DNA of 64,000 bases from Amyelois transitella (GCF_032362555.1 NC_083517.1:4794001-4858000), one strand, 5' to 3'; counted from the first letter of the stretch, positions 48,001-60,358 are shown. Program-made: numbers and translations. Notes: generated by a model not told the origin, from the letters alone.

Positions 48001-49938
48001 CATCAATTTCACTCAACATCATGAAATCGTGAAGGGAACGTAGTCAAATTGACACTGGAAAGGTACCTAGAGCTGCTGGGATTCCCGCGATTTATGAGGC
48101 AATATGTTTAACGTCTGCAACGAACCCTCTCCGAACATAACGGGTTGTTACGTAAACAGATTGCCCGCTCAACGTGCAGATATCGGCCGCGAACGGGCCT
48201 CGGGAACTTTTCCACCAAATCGACGGCGTTTTGCTCTTTGTAAACGTCGTAGCTCGGGGAAATGGTTTGAAGGGATTGTTGTTGCAATGCAAAACTTTTG
48301 CTTTACGTTTTTGAGGGTACAAAGAAAAGCGTTGTTATTATTATTGCATTTTGTTATGGATTGTTCTGTTAAGAATATTTTAGATACGTAAGAAAAGAGT
48401 AATAAGTGACCGTATTTTCGATGATCGAGCCTCAGTCTCTGTGTGAATCTTAAGAGAACACGCCAACCCTGAAGCTTCTATAGGCAGTCATCGAGGCTCG
48501 ACAGTACTATTTTAATAGAGAAGGGAAAGAGGAGGTTTAAGATTGTTATTTTATGTTATTTTCTTAATTTAAAATTTCATAATTTCAGTATACAAATATT
48601 AACTAACTATCAAAATAAAAAAAACTATCCAAACAGGTAGTATGGCTGCAATCGCAATCAAAGTGCAGTTCTCGGAATTTTCATTTCAATTTATTCACTA
48701 AGAAACGGTGGCTGATTGATTGTATATTTCCCGGGATAGAATTTAAATATAAACTACCCAGAACTTCGTTTCTTTGTGGAATAAAACGTAAGTTTCAATT
48801 AAAATAGGTTTGAAAGCGTAAGTTCTCATTACTTTGACTTTTACGAAGGCAGGAGGTCAATGGCACTGTATCACCTGCTGAGTGTAATACTTCGACTTCT
48901 ATGTACATATACATACATATATACCAACTACTTAATTTTTAAGCACGTTCATATAGTACACGCTTCCATTCTGGTCTGGTACCGAAGAAAAAATGTGCCA
49001 GCTGCTTCTCTGCCCTTGTAGATGGTAAAAGTTAATTTAGGATTTTTCCTGTCTGTACCATAAATCTCTTGCTTTTAAATTGTTACAAAGAACGTCTTTA
49101 TAATTCCTTCATCATCCTCCTGGTTTTTTCCCTGCGTCCACCTACGGTCAGAATTCTTGCATGGGTGAGTCAGATGAATTACACCAAGTGACCGTCTGAT
49201 GATGACGCCAATTTACAGCAGAACTCTGGAAGCACACAACTTCTTTAGTCGAAAGTTCACATCTAGTACCGCTAAATTAAAATAGAGCCACTGGAAAGAG
49301 ATGTATTTCTCGTATTTGTCGTAAAAGGCGAACAAGATATCATTCCCTATAATTTAAACCACTACCACATCATGCCTTCAAATCAAATTACTGGATATAT
49401 AAGGTTTAGTTTGTAAATGAAGCAAAGTAAATATAACCTCATTTGCCACCCTCAGTGGCTACAGAACCCTAAAAAAACATTCGCGTGACACCGCAATATT
49501 GTTAATTTTGATTAGGTTGTTGCGTGGGGCCCTTCCACACTTAACGCCATTCATCAAGTTATTTATTATTTATGTTTACTTACAGCTTTATTGAGTTTTA
49601 CCTCCTTATTTTTCAAGTTGGTCCTACAAGAGTGGAGTTCCTGACTTAACACTTTGGCCTTACCTTACGAAAGCCCTTGCCAAAATCGAGAGATGTATCA
49701 AATTTTAATGTTTCATCACAGGTTAAGTCAGTCATTGAAATTTTTGGTATAATTTTTGGATGTTTCTTCGACGCGCGACGTTTAGATCTAGTAACAGAAA
49801 TGTTTGTCCTATCTTGTCCATTCGATGACGGTTGGCACCTTCTTTTCTAACAACAACACAATTATATGTCTGCAGTACCTATAAGTGGTAATTTAAACCT
49901 TCAAAATGGAATATACAAATCGTTTGGCTAATTGCCGT
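45092..49938. other. Long intergenic stretch, no gene seen
   Basis: Several 60-95-codon frames exist, but none has family features. A GC-richer patch at about 48075-48290 has overlapping frames on both strands (48092-48391) and no motif. Repeat-like debris is near 47370-47480 (CCACCAGGATCATGGTTACT), 47830-47900 and 49118-49260. A possible SINE core fragment is at about 49296-49345 (GTCGTAAAAGGCGAAC). Confidence 0.35.
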
Positions 49939-50020
49939 GTGTCGCCTTTTACGACATCCATGGGAAAGAAATGGAGTGGTCTTATTCTTTTTTGTATTGG
50001 TGCCGGGAACTACACGGTAC
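49939..50020 (-). repeat. SINE-like head fragment, minus strand
   Basis: GTCGCCTTTTACGACATCCA, GGGAAAGAAATGGAGTGGTC, and TGGTGCCGGGAACTACACGG: the reverse-complement head and core of the family, truncated in the core. Confidence 0.85.
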
Positions 50021-50133
50021 CTACTAAAATAGACTAACAAACCAAAAATCTTTTTACGTGAGAATTACGCATGTTATGTGCGGCAAAAACTCTAACTCTA
50101 AAACTGATTTTCACTTATATTTATGTATATGTT

Positions 50134-50390
50134 ATAGGTATTATGCTGTCGTACAATGATACCTGACTTTGAATTTTCAATTTCGTTACTTATTTGCAGG
50201 CAAACTCATGCCTTGGGTTCATTTTAATGTCGATAACCTTTTTTTTAATAAACCGATTTTGGTGAAACAAACTTTAAATGTTTTTCTGAGTTGAAAAATG
50301 CAATTGGTGAAAGTTTTAAATAAATCGGTTCAGTACTTTCTATTATTCATTCTAAGTGTCCCTCTATCCATTTTAGTCAAAAATACTAAA
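50134..50390 (+). repeat. Dispersed repeat, member B (pairs with 20104-20420)
   Basis: Matches member A from GCTGTCGTACAATGATACCT through TTATTTGCAGGCAAACTCAT and AAATCGGTTCAGTACTTTC to TATTATTCATTCTAAGTGTC. The roughly 60-bp GGAGATAAGCG ... TTTTTGCTTTC segment of member A is absent here. Confidence 0.75.
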
Positions 50391-51330
50391 TGTATATTTT
50401 TACTGTTTTATTGCTAGACTGACTGACAATCAATGCACAGCCCAAACCAATGGGTCAAAACATTTTTCATTTTAGAGATGAGAGAGCTAAGAGAGCTTAT
50501 ACTAAGAGAGGTTATATCCAGTCCTCTCTCAACGGGCGGAGCTGCGGCCTTACTCTAGTTACATATATATATAAACAAATTTAAACTCTGATATTTAAAA
50601 AAACTTCTATATTAATATTATAAAAGATGTACACATTATGGTGATTGACATTTCCATACTGTACCAGCGCCATCTCGATACTTGTAAGCTACGAAGATAA
50701 ATGATTATTCACGGAACATACAAGGGTTTTACACTTTGGGCCCTCAGGGTGGTTTACACTTATCCCCTTTCACCAGTGTATTATGTACGCTCTCGTTATT
50801 CTAAGAGATTCAACATATTTTATTTCAGTTCCCTACATAGGCAAATGTTTTTTTTATCGCTAATCAGATTTATTTTCTTTTTTGGGTTCTGTACCAAAAT
50901 GGTAAAACTAAGCCAAATTTGCTCAGTTGGACTGATGACACAATACTTAACTTATTTTGTTGATTTTTGAGGTGTTAGGTTCATGTCCCAGATTTAACCA
51001 AACATCTATAGGACCACACGGAAACTCTACTTTATTATTAATACCGGAGATATTCGGTAACATACATAAAATATAAATACGGTCAAATCGAGAACGTCCT
51101 CCTTTTTTGAAGTCGATTGATAAACAGAAATGTATAGCAAAGACTAAATATTGTAACAATTACAGACAAACATTTTCGTTTTATGATAATAATTTCGCTG
51201 TATTATGGATGAGTATGAAAACATTATTTTCAAAACAACCTTTACTGCCATGGCAAAGCTGATTGAAGCTAGAAATCACCAACTAAGAACCGTTGACCCC
51301 TCTTAAAACGAAATACCAGTAACATGATTA
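50391..51330. other. Intergenic, nothing recognised
   Basis: Short frames at 50701-50970 (+) and 50947-51159 (-) have no recognisable motif. Confidence 0.4.
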
Positions 51331-51589
51331 TACATACATATAATCACGTCTTTATCTCTTGCGAGTTAGACAGAGCCAATAGTCTTGAAAATACTGATAG
51401 GCCACTATCAGCTGTTTGGCTTACTGATAGAATTGAGATTCATATAAAGTAACAGGTAGCAAGCCGGTCGCCTAAAAGAAGAATCCTAAGTTTATAAGCC
51501 TATCCCTTAGTCGCCTTTTACGATAGTCATGGGAAAGAGATGGAGTGGTCCTATTCTTTTTTCCATTAGTGCCGGGAACCATACGGCAC
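51331..51589 (-). repeat. SINE-like element, full length, minus strand
   Basis: Reverse complement of all blocks is present. Tail TACATACATATAATCACGTC and AGACAGAGCCAATAGTCTTG; middle TAGAATTGAGATTCATATAA; core AAGCCTATCCCTTAGTCGCC and GAAAGAGATGGAGTGGTCCT; head GTGCCGGGAACCATACGGCAC. It is followed by a non-LTR-like terminus GTGCAATAAAGTTTTAAAT at about 51640. Confidence 0.9.
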
Positions 51590-51669
51590 TATTACTGAAT
51601 TATTACGAACATTAGTCGGCCCTTTGTACACATTTTTGTGCAATAAAGTTTTAAATAAATAAATTAGTT

Positions 51670-52525
51670 TCTTTTCAAAAGTATTTGTACACAATCAAAA
51701 ACAAAACGAAATGTATTGTAATCTACTTCATCAATTTTGTAATCACAAATAACACTATATCAGTGCAAACCTCTAAAAAGTTAATGGCGCTAACGACATT
51801 TTCCCGTAACATGACACAAATACGTAACTACTTCAAATAAGAAAGAACATTTTCAGTGGTTTCCTTACGTAGTATTTTTTTATATTTTCCACTTATACAT
51901 TCCTGCATCAGTGTTGTTTAAGATAACATTTTATATTTAAACGACGCTTCACTGACAGCAAGGGTACAGGGTAATCCTTGAGTTTTCCCTTTACAGACAC
52001 GAAAATCTAAAAAGATACCACAAATAGATGTTTATGTTATATTTTAAGATCGAAAATAGGGAATGACAACATCAAGTGCTTTTCATTTAAGGAAGTTCAT
52101 GAAGTGAGACAAAATTGGCACTTCAACTAAATGATATTACTAAGGTACAGCGGACATATAATAATAATGCCAATTTCGTAACGTAGACATCACCAATATG
52201 GTATACTTTACTGTGTGACCCAATGTACGTCGCTGTTACGACCTATTTAGATAGCGTGTAAGATGAGAAGCTTACAATGCATAACACGTCTGGAACAGGT
52301 TTGCTTGTATATTTCCAAAAGTTTGCGAGATTTATCACTTTTAGTTCTTTTGATAGATGCTGCGAATTATTAAAGCCTTTGAGAATTCAGAACTTTAGAC
52401 TCCAGAGCGGAACGAGAAGTAAGTGATAGACGCTAAAGACAAACTTATATAACATAATTACTTATTTGATAATAGGTAATTTTAGATAAGAAAGTAAAGG
52501 CAACTGAATGTGTAACATAGTCATG
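51670..52525. other. Intergenic, nothing recognised
   Basis: No gene-like frame or known repeat. Confidence 0.4.
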
Positions 52526-52690
52526 AGTCAGGTCCCCTGCAAAGGTTGCAGAGGTGAGATGAGAGACGCTTCTTATAAAAACCTGACTCTACCCAATCCA
52601 GGGTCACGGTCGTAAAGGCGAACCCTAAACTAATCTCCAGAATTGTTGTGGATGAAACCGGAACTATCGCCAGGAGGAAGAAGAACGGAT
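52526..52690 (+). repeat. Dispersed repeat fragment (pairs with 25139-25190)
   Basis: GTCAGGTCCCCTGCAAAGGT, TATAAAAACCTGACTCTACC and CCAGGGTCACGGTCGTAAAG are phrases common in moth repeats; a reverse-complement relative is at 25.14 kb. The 76-codon frame from 52648 starts in this repeat. Confidence 0.45.
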
Positions 52691-53486
52691 CTAGATATCG
52701 CTGTCGTTATTTTGTGTTTTCTTTGCTTTCGACAAACATAAAAACTGAGAAAGATATCTTTCGAATACATTTTGTGATAAAGCGCAAGACTAATCAAAAT
52801 ACTTGCACTAATTTATGTAAACTGTCTGTTAGTAAACTATTATTCCGCAAAAAAGAACAAATGAGCCTTGATCTGTAAATTCAATCTGATCATCTTATTT
52901 TGGCTTTAATTGAATCCTGTTATAAAGTTACATAGGTTACATAGATTATAAAATAGGCGATGTGATAAACGATTGTAATCGATTATAAAGATTTTGATGA
53001 GTCTGAAATAATATGAATAACCTTTGATGATGTATTTTTTTATTGGAAAGCTCGCATTTGTCGTATTAAAGTTTTCTGATCTTTTTTTTTTAACAATATC
53101 CTGAAAGTATTAATTCTCTAGAAACGGTACGATACTAATTTACTTCCATAAAGTAGGTACCTTACTTGAATGAAGTCACTATCAATAAGAAGCAAGAAGC
53201 GATTTTATCGGAGACACGATTCCGTTCCAGTAAATCTAATCGTCCGTAACTGAGACAAATTCTTTTACACTTTTTTATAGAAAGATCCCGATTTTGTGTC
53301 CGAGAGCTGCTCTACAGCTGTTGTTATTCGTCTTAAATAATAAAATAGATATTGAAAATAGTTAAGACAAAACTACATAGTGCCTTGAGTTATCCGGCAT
53401 TTTTGAAAAGGATCTTCCCATTTTTTTCCCCACAGATATCTCTAATGATACCAAGAACAAGTATATATGTATATGCATGTATAAAT

Positions 53487-53727
53487 GCCGTGTGGTTCCC
53501 GGCACCAATACAAAATAGAATAGGACCACTCCATCTCTTTTCCCATGGATGTCGTAAAAGGCGACTAAGGGATTCTTTTTTTAGGCGATGGGCTAGCAAC
53601 CTGTCACTATTTAGATCTCAATTCTATCATTAAACCAAATAGCCGAACGTGGCCGATCAGTCTTTTCAAGACTGTTGGCTCTGTCTACCCCACAAGGGAT
53701 ATAGACGTGACCATATGTATATATGTA
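53487..53727 (+). repeat. SINE-like element, full length and well preserved
   Basis: Head GCCGTGTGGTTCCCGGCACC, core TGTCGTAAAAGGCGACTAAG, GGCGATGGGCTAGCAACCTG, and tail TTTTCAAGACTGTTGGCTCT ... ACCCCACAAGGGATATAGAC, ending CATATGTATATATG. It is one of the two best copies. Fragments of a further copy follow at about 53815-53870. Confidence 0.95.
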
Positions 53728-54599
53728 GTACAAGTAAGTATCTGGTGCAAGCTTTTACACCAGTCTGATAAGCAACTGCGTGCTCTTCCAGGTTATAAAA
53801 AATCAATCAAAGGAAAGGCTCTCGATTCTTCATTTAGGTGATGGACTAGTGACCTGCCACTACCTTTTTCTGCCACTATGAATTTTAGTTCCATACATGC
53901 ATACCTGCTTTTCTTAATACTACATTGCTCGTTTATGTTCAATATTTCTACATCAAAAAATAATAACCTCCGTAATGGGGTAATCGAGCATAAATATAAT
54001 ACATCAGGTACCTACATGGGTAAAAGTGCCATACGGAGCGTTTCCCACACTTCCGTCTGCTCTTTCATATATTTAGAAAATGATTGATATAGTACCTACA
54101 TGCAAAATGGAACGCCACAGAATAAAAACCTCCAATAAGAAACCTTACATTAATATAGCTTAAGTCGTGGTGAATATTAAACAGATGATCCATAATACTA
54201 GGACAAAGGCTCGTTTTATAGTAAAACTTTCCTTTTACTCATAAAATAATACCTATTATAATAAATAAAAAGAAAACTTTTCGGAAAGTGTAATTATATT
54301 TTCATACCACACTGACTTTTAGAACTTAGTACCACAGCCCCGACCACAGAGCTTAGAACTTAGGGGTTGTCGCTATAGATGGGTAAGGCGGGCTTCACTG
54401 CTCTGTGGTTCTGACGTTGATTTATGGTAATTTATTATAAGGAGGTCAATGTTAATAGGACACATCGATATAATGATGTTATATCATTAGCATTCTAATC
54501 GAATTACGAACATTGCGTTTTATGAATTTATAAAAAGAAACAAGGGATGGGGATAGAAAAATGCTAAATTTGACTTTTTAATTCCAAATGGTTATGAAA
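53728..54599. other. Intergenic, repeat debris only
   Basis: GATTCTTCATTTAGGTGATG and CTAGTGACCTGCCACTACC at about 53824-53863 are SINE-body remnants. ACCACAGAGC and GCTCTGTGGT near 54349 and 54401 form a loose inverted repeat. No gene. Confidence 0.4.
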
Positions 54600-54850
54600 G
54601 CAGGTTGACTAAGTAGATATACAAGGAGGTCGGAGCGGGAAGACCTAGACGAACGTATCTTGATCAAATTAAGAGGACGTCCTGGTAAAGGGTCAGGTCA
54701 AAAGTACCCGAAACCGCCGAGCTTGCATGAAGAGAGTTATGAATGTGGATGAAGCGAAGGAAGTATGCAGAGATCGTGGCAAGTGGAAGAGGTAGTCTCT
54801 GTCTACCCCTCCGGGAAAAAGGCGTGATTTTATGTATATATGGTTATATA
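54600..54850 (+). pseudogene. RTE-like LINE 3' end, frameshifted
   Basis: GRPRRTYLDQI (about 54639-54671), then in another frame EDVLVKGQVKSTRNRRACMK and RVMNVDEAKEVCRDRGKWK, followed by the tail CTACCCCTCCGGG and GCGTGATTTTATGTATAT. GRPRxxYLDQI followed by the DRGKW block is the end of the RTE-like reverse transcriptase. Frameshifts occur between DQI and EDVL and after RGKWK, where one A is missing compared with 28876-28884. Confidence 0.75.
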
Positions 54851-54965
54851 TATTTAAATATGTTTCATGGGAAATGTCCGCCATTGAAGTTATAACTATG
54901 TACTATTTCTTGTAACTGTATTTTATGTTAAATAAAGGTATTACAAACAAACAAAAAAACAAAGC
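54851..54965 (+). repeat. Non-LTR-like 3' terminus
   Basis: TATTTTATGTTAAATAAAGG followed by TATTACAAACAAACAAAAAAAC: a poly(A)-signal and A-rich tail next to the RTE-like end. Confidence 0.35.
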
Positions 54966-55149
54966 GAAGTTAAAGAAAGCTACGTATTTACATTTTAAAC
55001 GCATAAAAATATTTAAGTTAGGTATTTCGACAAACTTATACAAATATGATTATGTTGCTCTTTTTATTTTCTTATGCAAAACATACTTACTTAAAAAGCA
55101 TTAAGTTAATCACAATCAATACTATTCCAAAAATAAAAGTTGTTTTTGC

Positions 55150-55290
55150 CTATCCCCCACCGATCAACACGGCGCGGAGTGCGATTTCGTCATAATTACG
55201 CGGCGGGCGGAGGCGCTCATCCGTGCTACAATTACAATCGAATCCCCCTTGACGATTCGTGATTCACGAATCACGCCTGAAATCCTATTA
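55150..55290. promoter_or_regulatory. GC-richer island with a small palindrome
   Basis: CACGGCGCGGAGTGCGATTT and ATTACGCGGCGGGCGGAGGC stand out in AT-rich DNA. GATTCGTGA-T-TCACGAATC (55254-55272) is a near-perfect palindrome. No frame or repeat; possible regulatory sequence. Confidence 0.25.
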
Positions 55291-55365
55291 CGTATGATTT
55301 GATATTAATATTATTCGATTTTCATTGAAAGCAATATGCTTTGCTAGAAAATGTTTGTATATAAT

Positions 55366-55517
55366 AACATATAATCACGTCTATGCAGCATATACCCTTG
55401 CAGGGTAGACAGAGCCAACAGTCATCACTGAAAGGCCACGATCAGCCGTTTGGCTTAATGATAGAATTGAGATTCAAATAGTGACAGGTTGCTAGCCCAT
55501 CGCCTAAATGAGGAATC
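55366..55517 (-). repeat. SINE-like element, minus strand, cut off by the palindrome
   Basis: Tail ACATATAATCACGTCTATG, GGGTAGACAGAGCCAACAGT, GAATTGAGATTCAAATAGTG and GTTGCTAGCCCATCGCCTAA. The match stops exactly where the compound palindrome starts and the head is not found beyond it. Confidence 0.85.
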
Positions 55518-55708
55518 CCAACGAAAACGTTAGCGTCAGTTAGTAAAATACCAACTAACGTTATATACGAAATAAGCTTTTATATTTCGTATATAACGTT
55601 AGTTGGTATTTTACTAACTGATGCTAACGTTATATACGAAAAAAGCTTTTATATTTCGTATATAACGTTAGTTTATATTTTACTAACTGACGCTGACGTT
55701 TTCGTTGG
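55518..55708. mobile_element. 191-bp compound palindrome (fold-back element)
   Basis: The outer ends CCAACGAAAACGTTAGCGTC and GACGCTGACGTTTTCGTTGG are near-perfect reverse complements, and pairing continues inwards (CAGTTAGTAAAATA / TATTTTACTAACTG). Inside are two successive hairpins built on the same module, TAACGTTATATACGAAA ... AAGCTTTTATATTTCGTATATAACGTTA, at about 55557-55593 and 55627-55672. The whole sequence can fold as one long stem or as two separate ones. There is no coding frame. It resembles a fold-back type MITE. Confidence 0.9.
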
Positions 55709-56039
55709 CGTGAATGAAGACAGTACCGATAAATTACGTAGATCAACACAAGTCTTCTTGATATACAAAAATTTTCTAAGGTAAAAAGTGGATTAGAAAC
55801 GTTTACAGACTGCTAACACCGACATAGAAAAAATGAATGCTATTTTCGGGCGCCATGAGGTCACGACATATTAACTTGTATGCTTCGGGTCGTTAGGCCT
55901 TCGGGCCCTAACATCAATAATATTATCTATATCAACCTATTATATCTATATACCAAGGTATATTTGATAATTGCTCAGGCAATACAATATTTATCACAAA
56001 TGTATGCCACATCATACAGGCCGCTGCATCAAGTAAAAG
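55709..56039. other. Intergenic, nothing recognised
   Basis: No gene or repeat recognised; the 61-codon frame (55880-56065) has no motif. Confidence 0.4.
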
Positions 56040-56310
56040 CGACGATTTTGGTAACGGGAGCGTAGCTAAATGTCACGGCTGAAGGCGCCTTTATTACAGG
56101 TTGTTCGTCGCGAGTCAGGCGACATATTAATCGTGTAACATAGCGGACGTACATCACTTCGCAACGCCGGGCTATTTGTGGCACTACACACTTCAGTTAG
56201 TGCAAATCACTCATTAGAAGCCTAGTTAATGGCCCATTCGCGTCACTGCTCTTCTAATGACAATTTGATGCCGCCCGTCGCTCAATGTTCCCAAGTAATC
56301 AAAGTTTCAA
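56040..56310. promoter_or_regulatory. GC-richer island, possible conserved non-coding DNA
   Basis: About 250 bp less AT-biased than the surroundings, without repeat signature or open frame. Nothing more specific can be said. Confidence 0.2.
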
Positions 56311-58550
56311 GTAGCAGCTTTAAGGTAAGCTGATAATAATAGACACTACCTTCAGGACCTGATTAGATTTGGGGGTTCCATTCTACGTGAGTTGTTTACA
56401 TATAGGATGATTTATTTGGGTTCTTTAGTAGGATACTCTACCAAATGGATAAGTGGAAAGTAAAGAGAAGGTGAACTTGGTCAAGTAATATTGTCTAATG
56501 AATACGAGTGGGTAATGAAATCGTTATTGAACTCATTTTATCTTATAAAAAAATAGTTAAAGGTATATTTACAAAACTTGTGCAAATGTGTGTGGGCGGA
56601 AGTAAATGAAAAATATACTATTACGTGAGAAACAATATCCTCCTCAAAGACTTGCTCTAAAAACGGAGTTAGGTAGAGCCCAAAACGTAATTAAACGTTA
56701 ATACTAGGGCTACGATGTATTTATAAATATTTTCACTGAAAAAAAATAATGTTACAATAAAACACTTATTCTAAAAAGACATTCATTACAAAAAGTTACA
56801 GTTTTAGAGTAATGAGATTCCGATCGAGATTTTTGATGAGTTTTCGGCTCTGTATAAGTACTTATTTATGTTATCATACAGCAAAAACCCTTTAGCAGCT
56901 CCTTACAAAACCACCTTACTGTACCTCGTGAGGAAACTTGCATGTTCAGGCAGCTGCATGCACTTTGATTCGTTTTGATCAAGTTCTTCTGTGGACAAGG
57001 AAGTCAGAGATAGTCAGTCCATCTGCCTACTCTTGATATGATACCCCTTTTGAAATTGTAGATAAACTGGTATTTCCATCAAATATCCTTCAAATATTTT
57101 TTTAACATAGGATAAAATTGAGATAGATAACGGTGCCCAAAAATGTAAAAGATCTTAAAATTTTGACTTACTGTGCAAAGCGGCATCTTTTGATTGTTCA
57201 ATTTTTACGGAATGGCAAAAATATTTTTAATTTTTTACTTAAAATTTCTTCGCAAAGTTGATCACATGCACGAACTAAAATTGCTCAGAATATTTTACAA
57301 AGAAGTATACATGTTTTTATAGACACGAAAATGTAGCTGGGAATACAATGTGTCTGAACAAACGTTTGGTATAACAACAACATAAATCAGAAGGAACAGG
57401 ATATTGCAGTTTGGGTGTGGGGGATCAATACCAATATTGTGATTTGATCACCACGCTTCAATTAGCAATCGTTTGACTCCAGCGAGTTGGTCATATTATC
57501 GGTTATAGTGACGAATGTTATGGTGATTTATATACGTTTTTTACTTTTGCCAATAATAATCTTTTCCTAATTAAAAATAACAAAAGAAACAAGTATGCAT
57601 CCCATCCCAAACAGGTATTTGAACGAGCAACAACATTGGGGGACGCCTTTACCTTACCATGGTGGCAAATTAAATAAATATTCGCCAAAAAAAAAAGGAA
57701 TCCCATGTTTATAAGCCTTTCCATCATTTAATTCATATTAATGTAGATACGTTTGGAAACAAAACACATTCAACGGTGTTTGCTATTCAGGGCCACACCT
57801 TCGTTATCCCACAGGATATTTACATAGCGACAAGGCACGTCTAAAGTAGAATAAGATTTTTTTTACATTTTACTGACAACCGTTTACGTATACCTGCGCT
57901 TTGATCAATGTATTGTAAGTACACACTCGAGTGAACACAGCAAAGAAATCGGTCTAAAACGGTTGACGAAAACTAAACAGAACGACTTCAAAAATATAGA
58001 TCAACAAGGATATGGAATAAATATTTATTCTAATTAAATAAGAGTATTTTAACGAATTTTTACTATATAATGTTTATTAATTTGTGTTACTTAAATTAAA
58101 TTACTAAGTTGATCTTTTTAAATGTGTAACTAATTCTTGTAATGAAAGGTAAAAAATGAGGTATGTACCTGAGCGAAAAGTTAAAAAAAATTGTAAACAC
58201 AAAATTATATGGGATAATCAAAGAATATGACAACAAATAATGGACCTACTATGAAAATCGGCGTGTAAGGGTTACCATCTAAAATTTTATTTTATATTTT
58301 TTAATAAAGAATTTTTATACTTTTCTTTTGGGTTAAACCTATAGATAGATAGAAACTATAAGCTTTCCAACATGAGGTTCGACGTTCAGACAGACTTTGG
58401 TTCAACATTGCTCCTACTTTTTTGATATTGACTCTCCAAATTATCGTCACACGATATGACAAAATTAATTGTGTTAGTGTGCGCGTTTGCCGGCGAGTTT
58501 ATCACGAACGTTGAAAATACGTATCTGTTTTTTTTTTTATAGTAAATTTT
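56311..58550. other. Intergenic, repeat debris only
   Basis: GAGGAAACTTGCATGTTCAG at about 56930 pairs with 27918. A short SINE-body remnant (AATCCCATGTTTATAAGCC) is at about 57699. No gene. Confidence 0.4.
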
Positions 58551-58622
58551 TTACCTCGCTGAACGGGGATAAAACCCGCAACAGAGAACAAAAGTCTGCA
58601 CACGCTTCCACTGCGCACAGAG
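58551..58622 (-). repeat. Decayed tRNA-like SINE head
   Basis: On the minus strand CTCTGTGCGCAGTGGAAGCG resembles the A-box region, and TTGCGGGTTTTATCCCCG the B-box region, of the SINE at 37.7 kb. Both boxes carry substitutions and no body is found. Confidence 0.45.
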
Positions 58623-58770
58623 ACACACAGTCTCACGATGTGTATTTACAAGTGATCATTTAAGTTATCCTGCTGAAAATCATATGGCTATACAAGTATA
58701 CCCAATTTCCATAATGTCCGAATACAAAGTTACAATGTGAAATGAGTTCATTAGAATCCAATTTTCGACG

Positions 58771-59139
58771 TTGTGTTATATAAATTTATTTTACGTATAT
58801 ACGTTATGGCTGCGGCCGCTGTCCTTACGCGGCTCGTACGTAATTAATTTCATTACAATTTACACAAACAATAGAAAGGCTGGCAGTCTGAATGTTCACT
58901 TAAACCTATCGGGTCTTTTGTTTCTCCCAACAAAATTAAGTTCCATTTACAACAAACTTGATAATATCTTTTGTTCCATTCAATCTGGCAAGTCGTTCGC
59001 CCTTGTACACGTTAATATAGTAAGTATCTACTTGCACAACGTGCTGCGAAAATTAATTAAGAAAACTTTTGCTATACTCATTTCGATGTTGTTATCGAAT
59101 TCGCATTCCCAAATTTCAAAACGTACGTTCAACACCTGA
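58771..59139 (+). other. 122-codon open frame of unknown nature
   Basis: An uninterrupted frame including SGKSFALVHVNIVSIYL. The HVNIVSI phrase is faintly like the start of some retroelement endonuclease domains, and an RTE-like end follows within 100 bp, but the other landmarks are missing. Probably a relic or chance. Confidence 0.15.
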
Positions 59140-59224
59140 ATTAAACATCGAGACATTGTTTTATGATTAATTTACCATTGACTTCGGGACTTTAAAAATA
59201 ACATAATTTATTTAATCGTGTTAA

Positions 59225-59460
59225 GGGAAAGCTGTGTTCTAAAAGAAGATGGACTGACAGAAATAGAAAAAGGAATATGGAAACGATAAATGAAAACAAG
59301 TTGACTTAGTGTAAATATACAAAGAGTTATGGGAACGTTGGAAGGAAAGGCCTGGATAGACGTACGTTGATCAAATCGGGGACGCCATGGCGATCGGTCA
59401 GGTCAAGCAATACCTAAACCAACGAGCTTGCATGAAGAGCGTTATACATAAAAGTAATTA
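59225..59460 (+). pseudogene. RTE-like LINE 3'-end relic
   Basis: GRPG, a stop, TYVDQIGDAMAIGQVKQYLN, then QRACMKSVI aligns with GRPRRTYLDQI...GQVKSTRNRRACMKRV at 54.6 kb. The preceding DNA (GTTGACTTAGTGTAAATATAC) also matches GTTGACTAAGTAGATATAC there. The VDEAKEVCRDRGKW part is lost. Confidence 0.65.
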
Positions 59461-59484
59461 AGCCATACATGAAGATGGACTTTC

Positions 59485-59545
59485 TCTTTAAGACTGTTGG
59501 CTCTGTCGTCCTGGCAAGGGATATAGATGTGAATATTTAAATGTA
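59485..59545 (+). repeat. SINE-like tail joined to the RTE-like relic
   Basis: TCTTTAAGACTGTTGGCTCT and GGCAAGGGATATAGATGTGA form the SINE 3' block without its head, directly after the RTE-like relic. Confidence 0.65.
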
Positions 59546-60358
59546 CGTAAATCTTTGTTAAATGCCTGAATGTTTTTTTGATGTTTTCATCCTACGATGT
59601 CCCGCCGCCCCTCCTATTCAATAACATTCAGCTTGAATTGACCAAGTTATATTCAGTGGTCGGTCAACGCCAAGCTACATAAGGAAACTATATTTTTTTA
59701 GGATCGAACTACATGTTATAAATATACCATAGCACTCAAATTTCTCTAAAACAGTGCTCAAAAGCCTGGATATAGGATGAATAAGTAGCTACCACGATGC
59801 GTTGCGTGATTAATCAAAAACAATGCGTTTGCCGGCGCGGCCGACAGAGGGCACTGCTCCGGGCGCTCACAGCCATTGTCTCTGGTCAGCGGTGTGTGGC
59901 GGCCATCGGACCACGAAATCGGTCCCAGCCGCGTACAGCTTCCATCCATACCATTAATTCGAAATAGACCAAGAAATAGAACACGACACTTAAGAAATGT
60001 TAAGAGACACAATGGTAATAAGTTAACAACGCAGATGTACGAAGATTACAACCTGCTAGGTCAATGTTACAAAATTTCTAAATACTTACACCTTTTTTAC
60101 GCTTTCATTTCCTTTCTTTTTTTTCTAGCTTATTTTTACTCAGGCAAATTATTATTGTCCTAAATGCTAATTTGATAAATAGTATGGGTTATTTATTTAA
60201 AAAATAATCATAGATTACTTAATACACTTGCATAAAATATATTACAAACATAAGTACGACTATATATATATACTCCATATAAAATAAACATACATAATAC
60301 TACATAAGTTAGATGATTGTGTAAAGTTTAAGGAAATCTAAAAAAATTCAAAAGAAGA
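59546..60358. other. Intergenic with one GC-richer patch
   Basis: At 59820-59950 a GC-rich patch carries overlapping frames on both strands (59758-60163). Neither shows a family motif. The remainder is AT-rich. Confidence 0.35.

Noticed and set aside
53352..53633. Open frames on both strands at 53.4-53.6 kb
   Set aside because: They run through a well-preserved SINE copy and derive from it.
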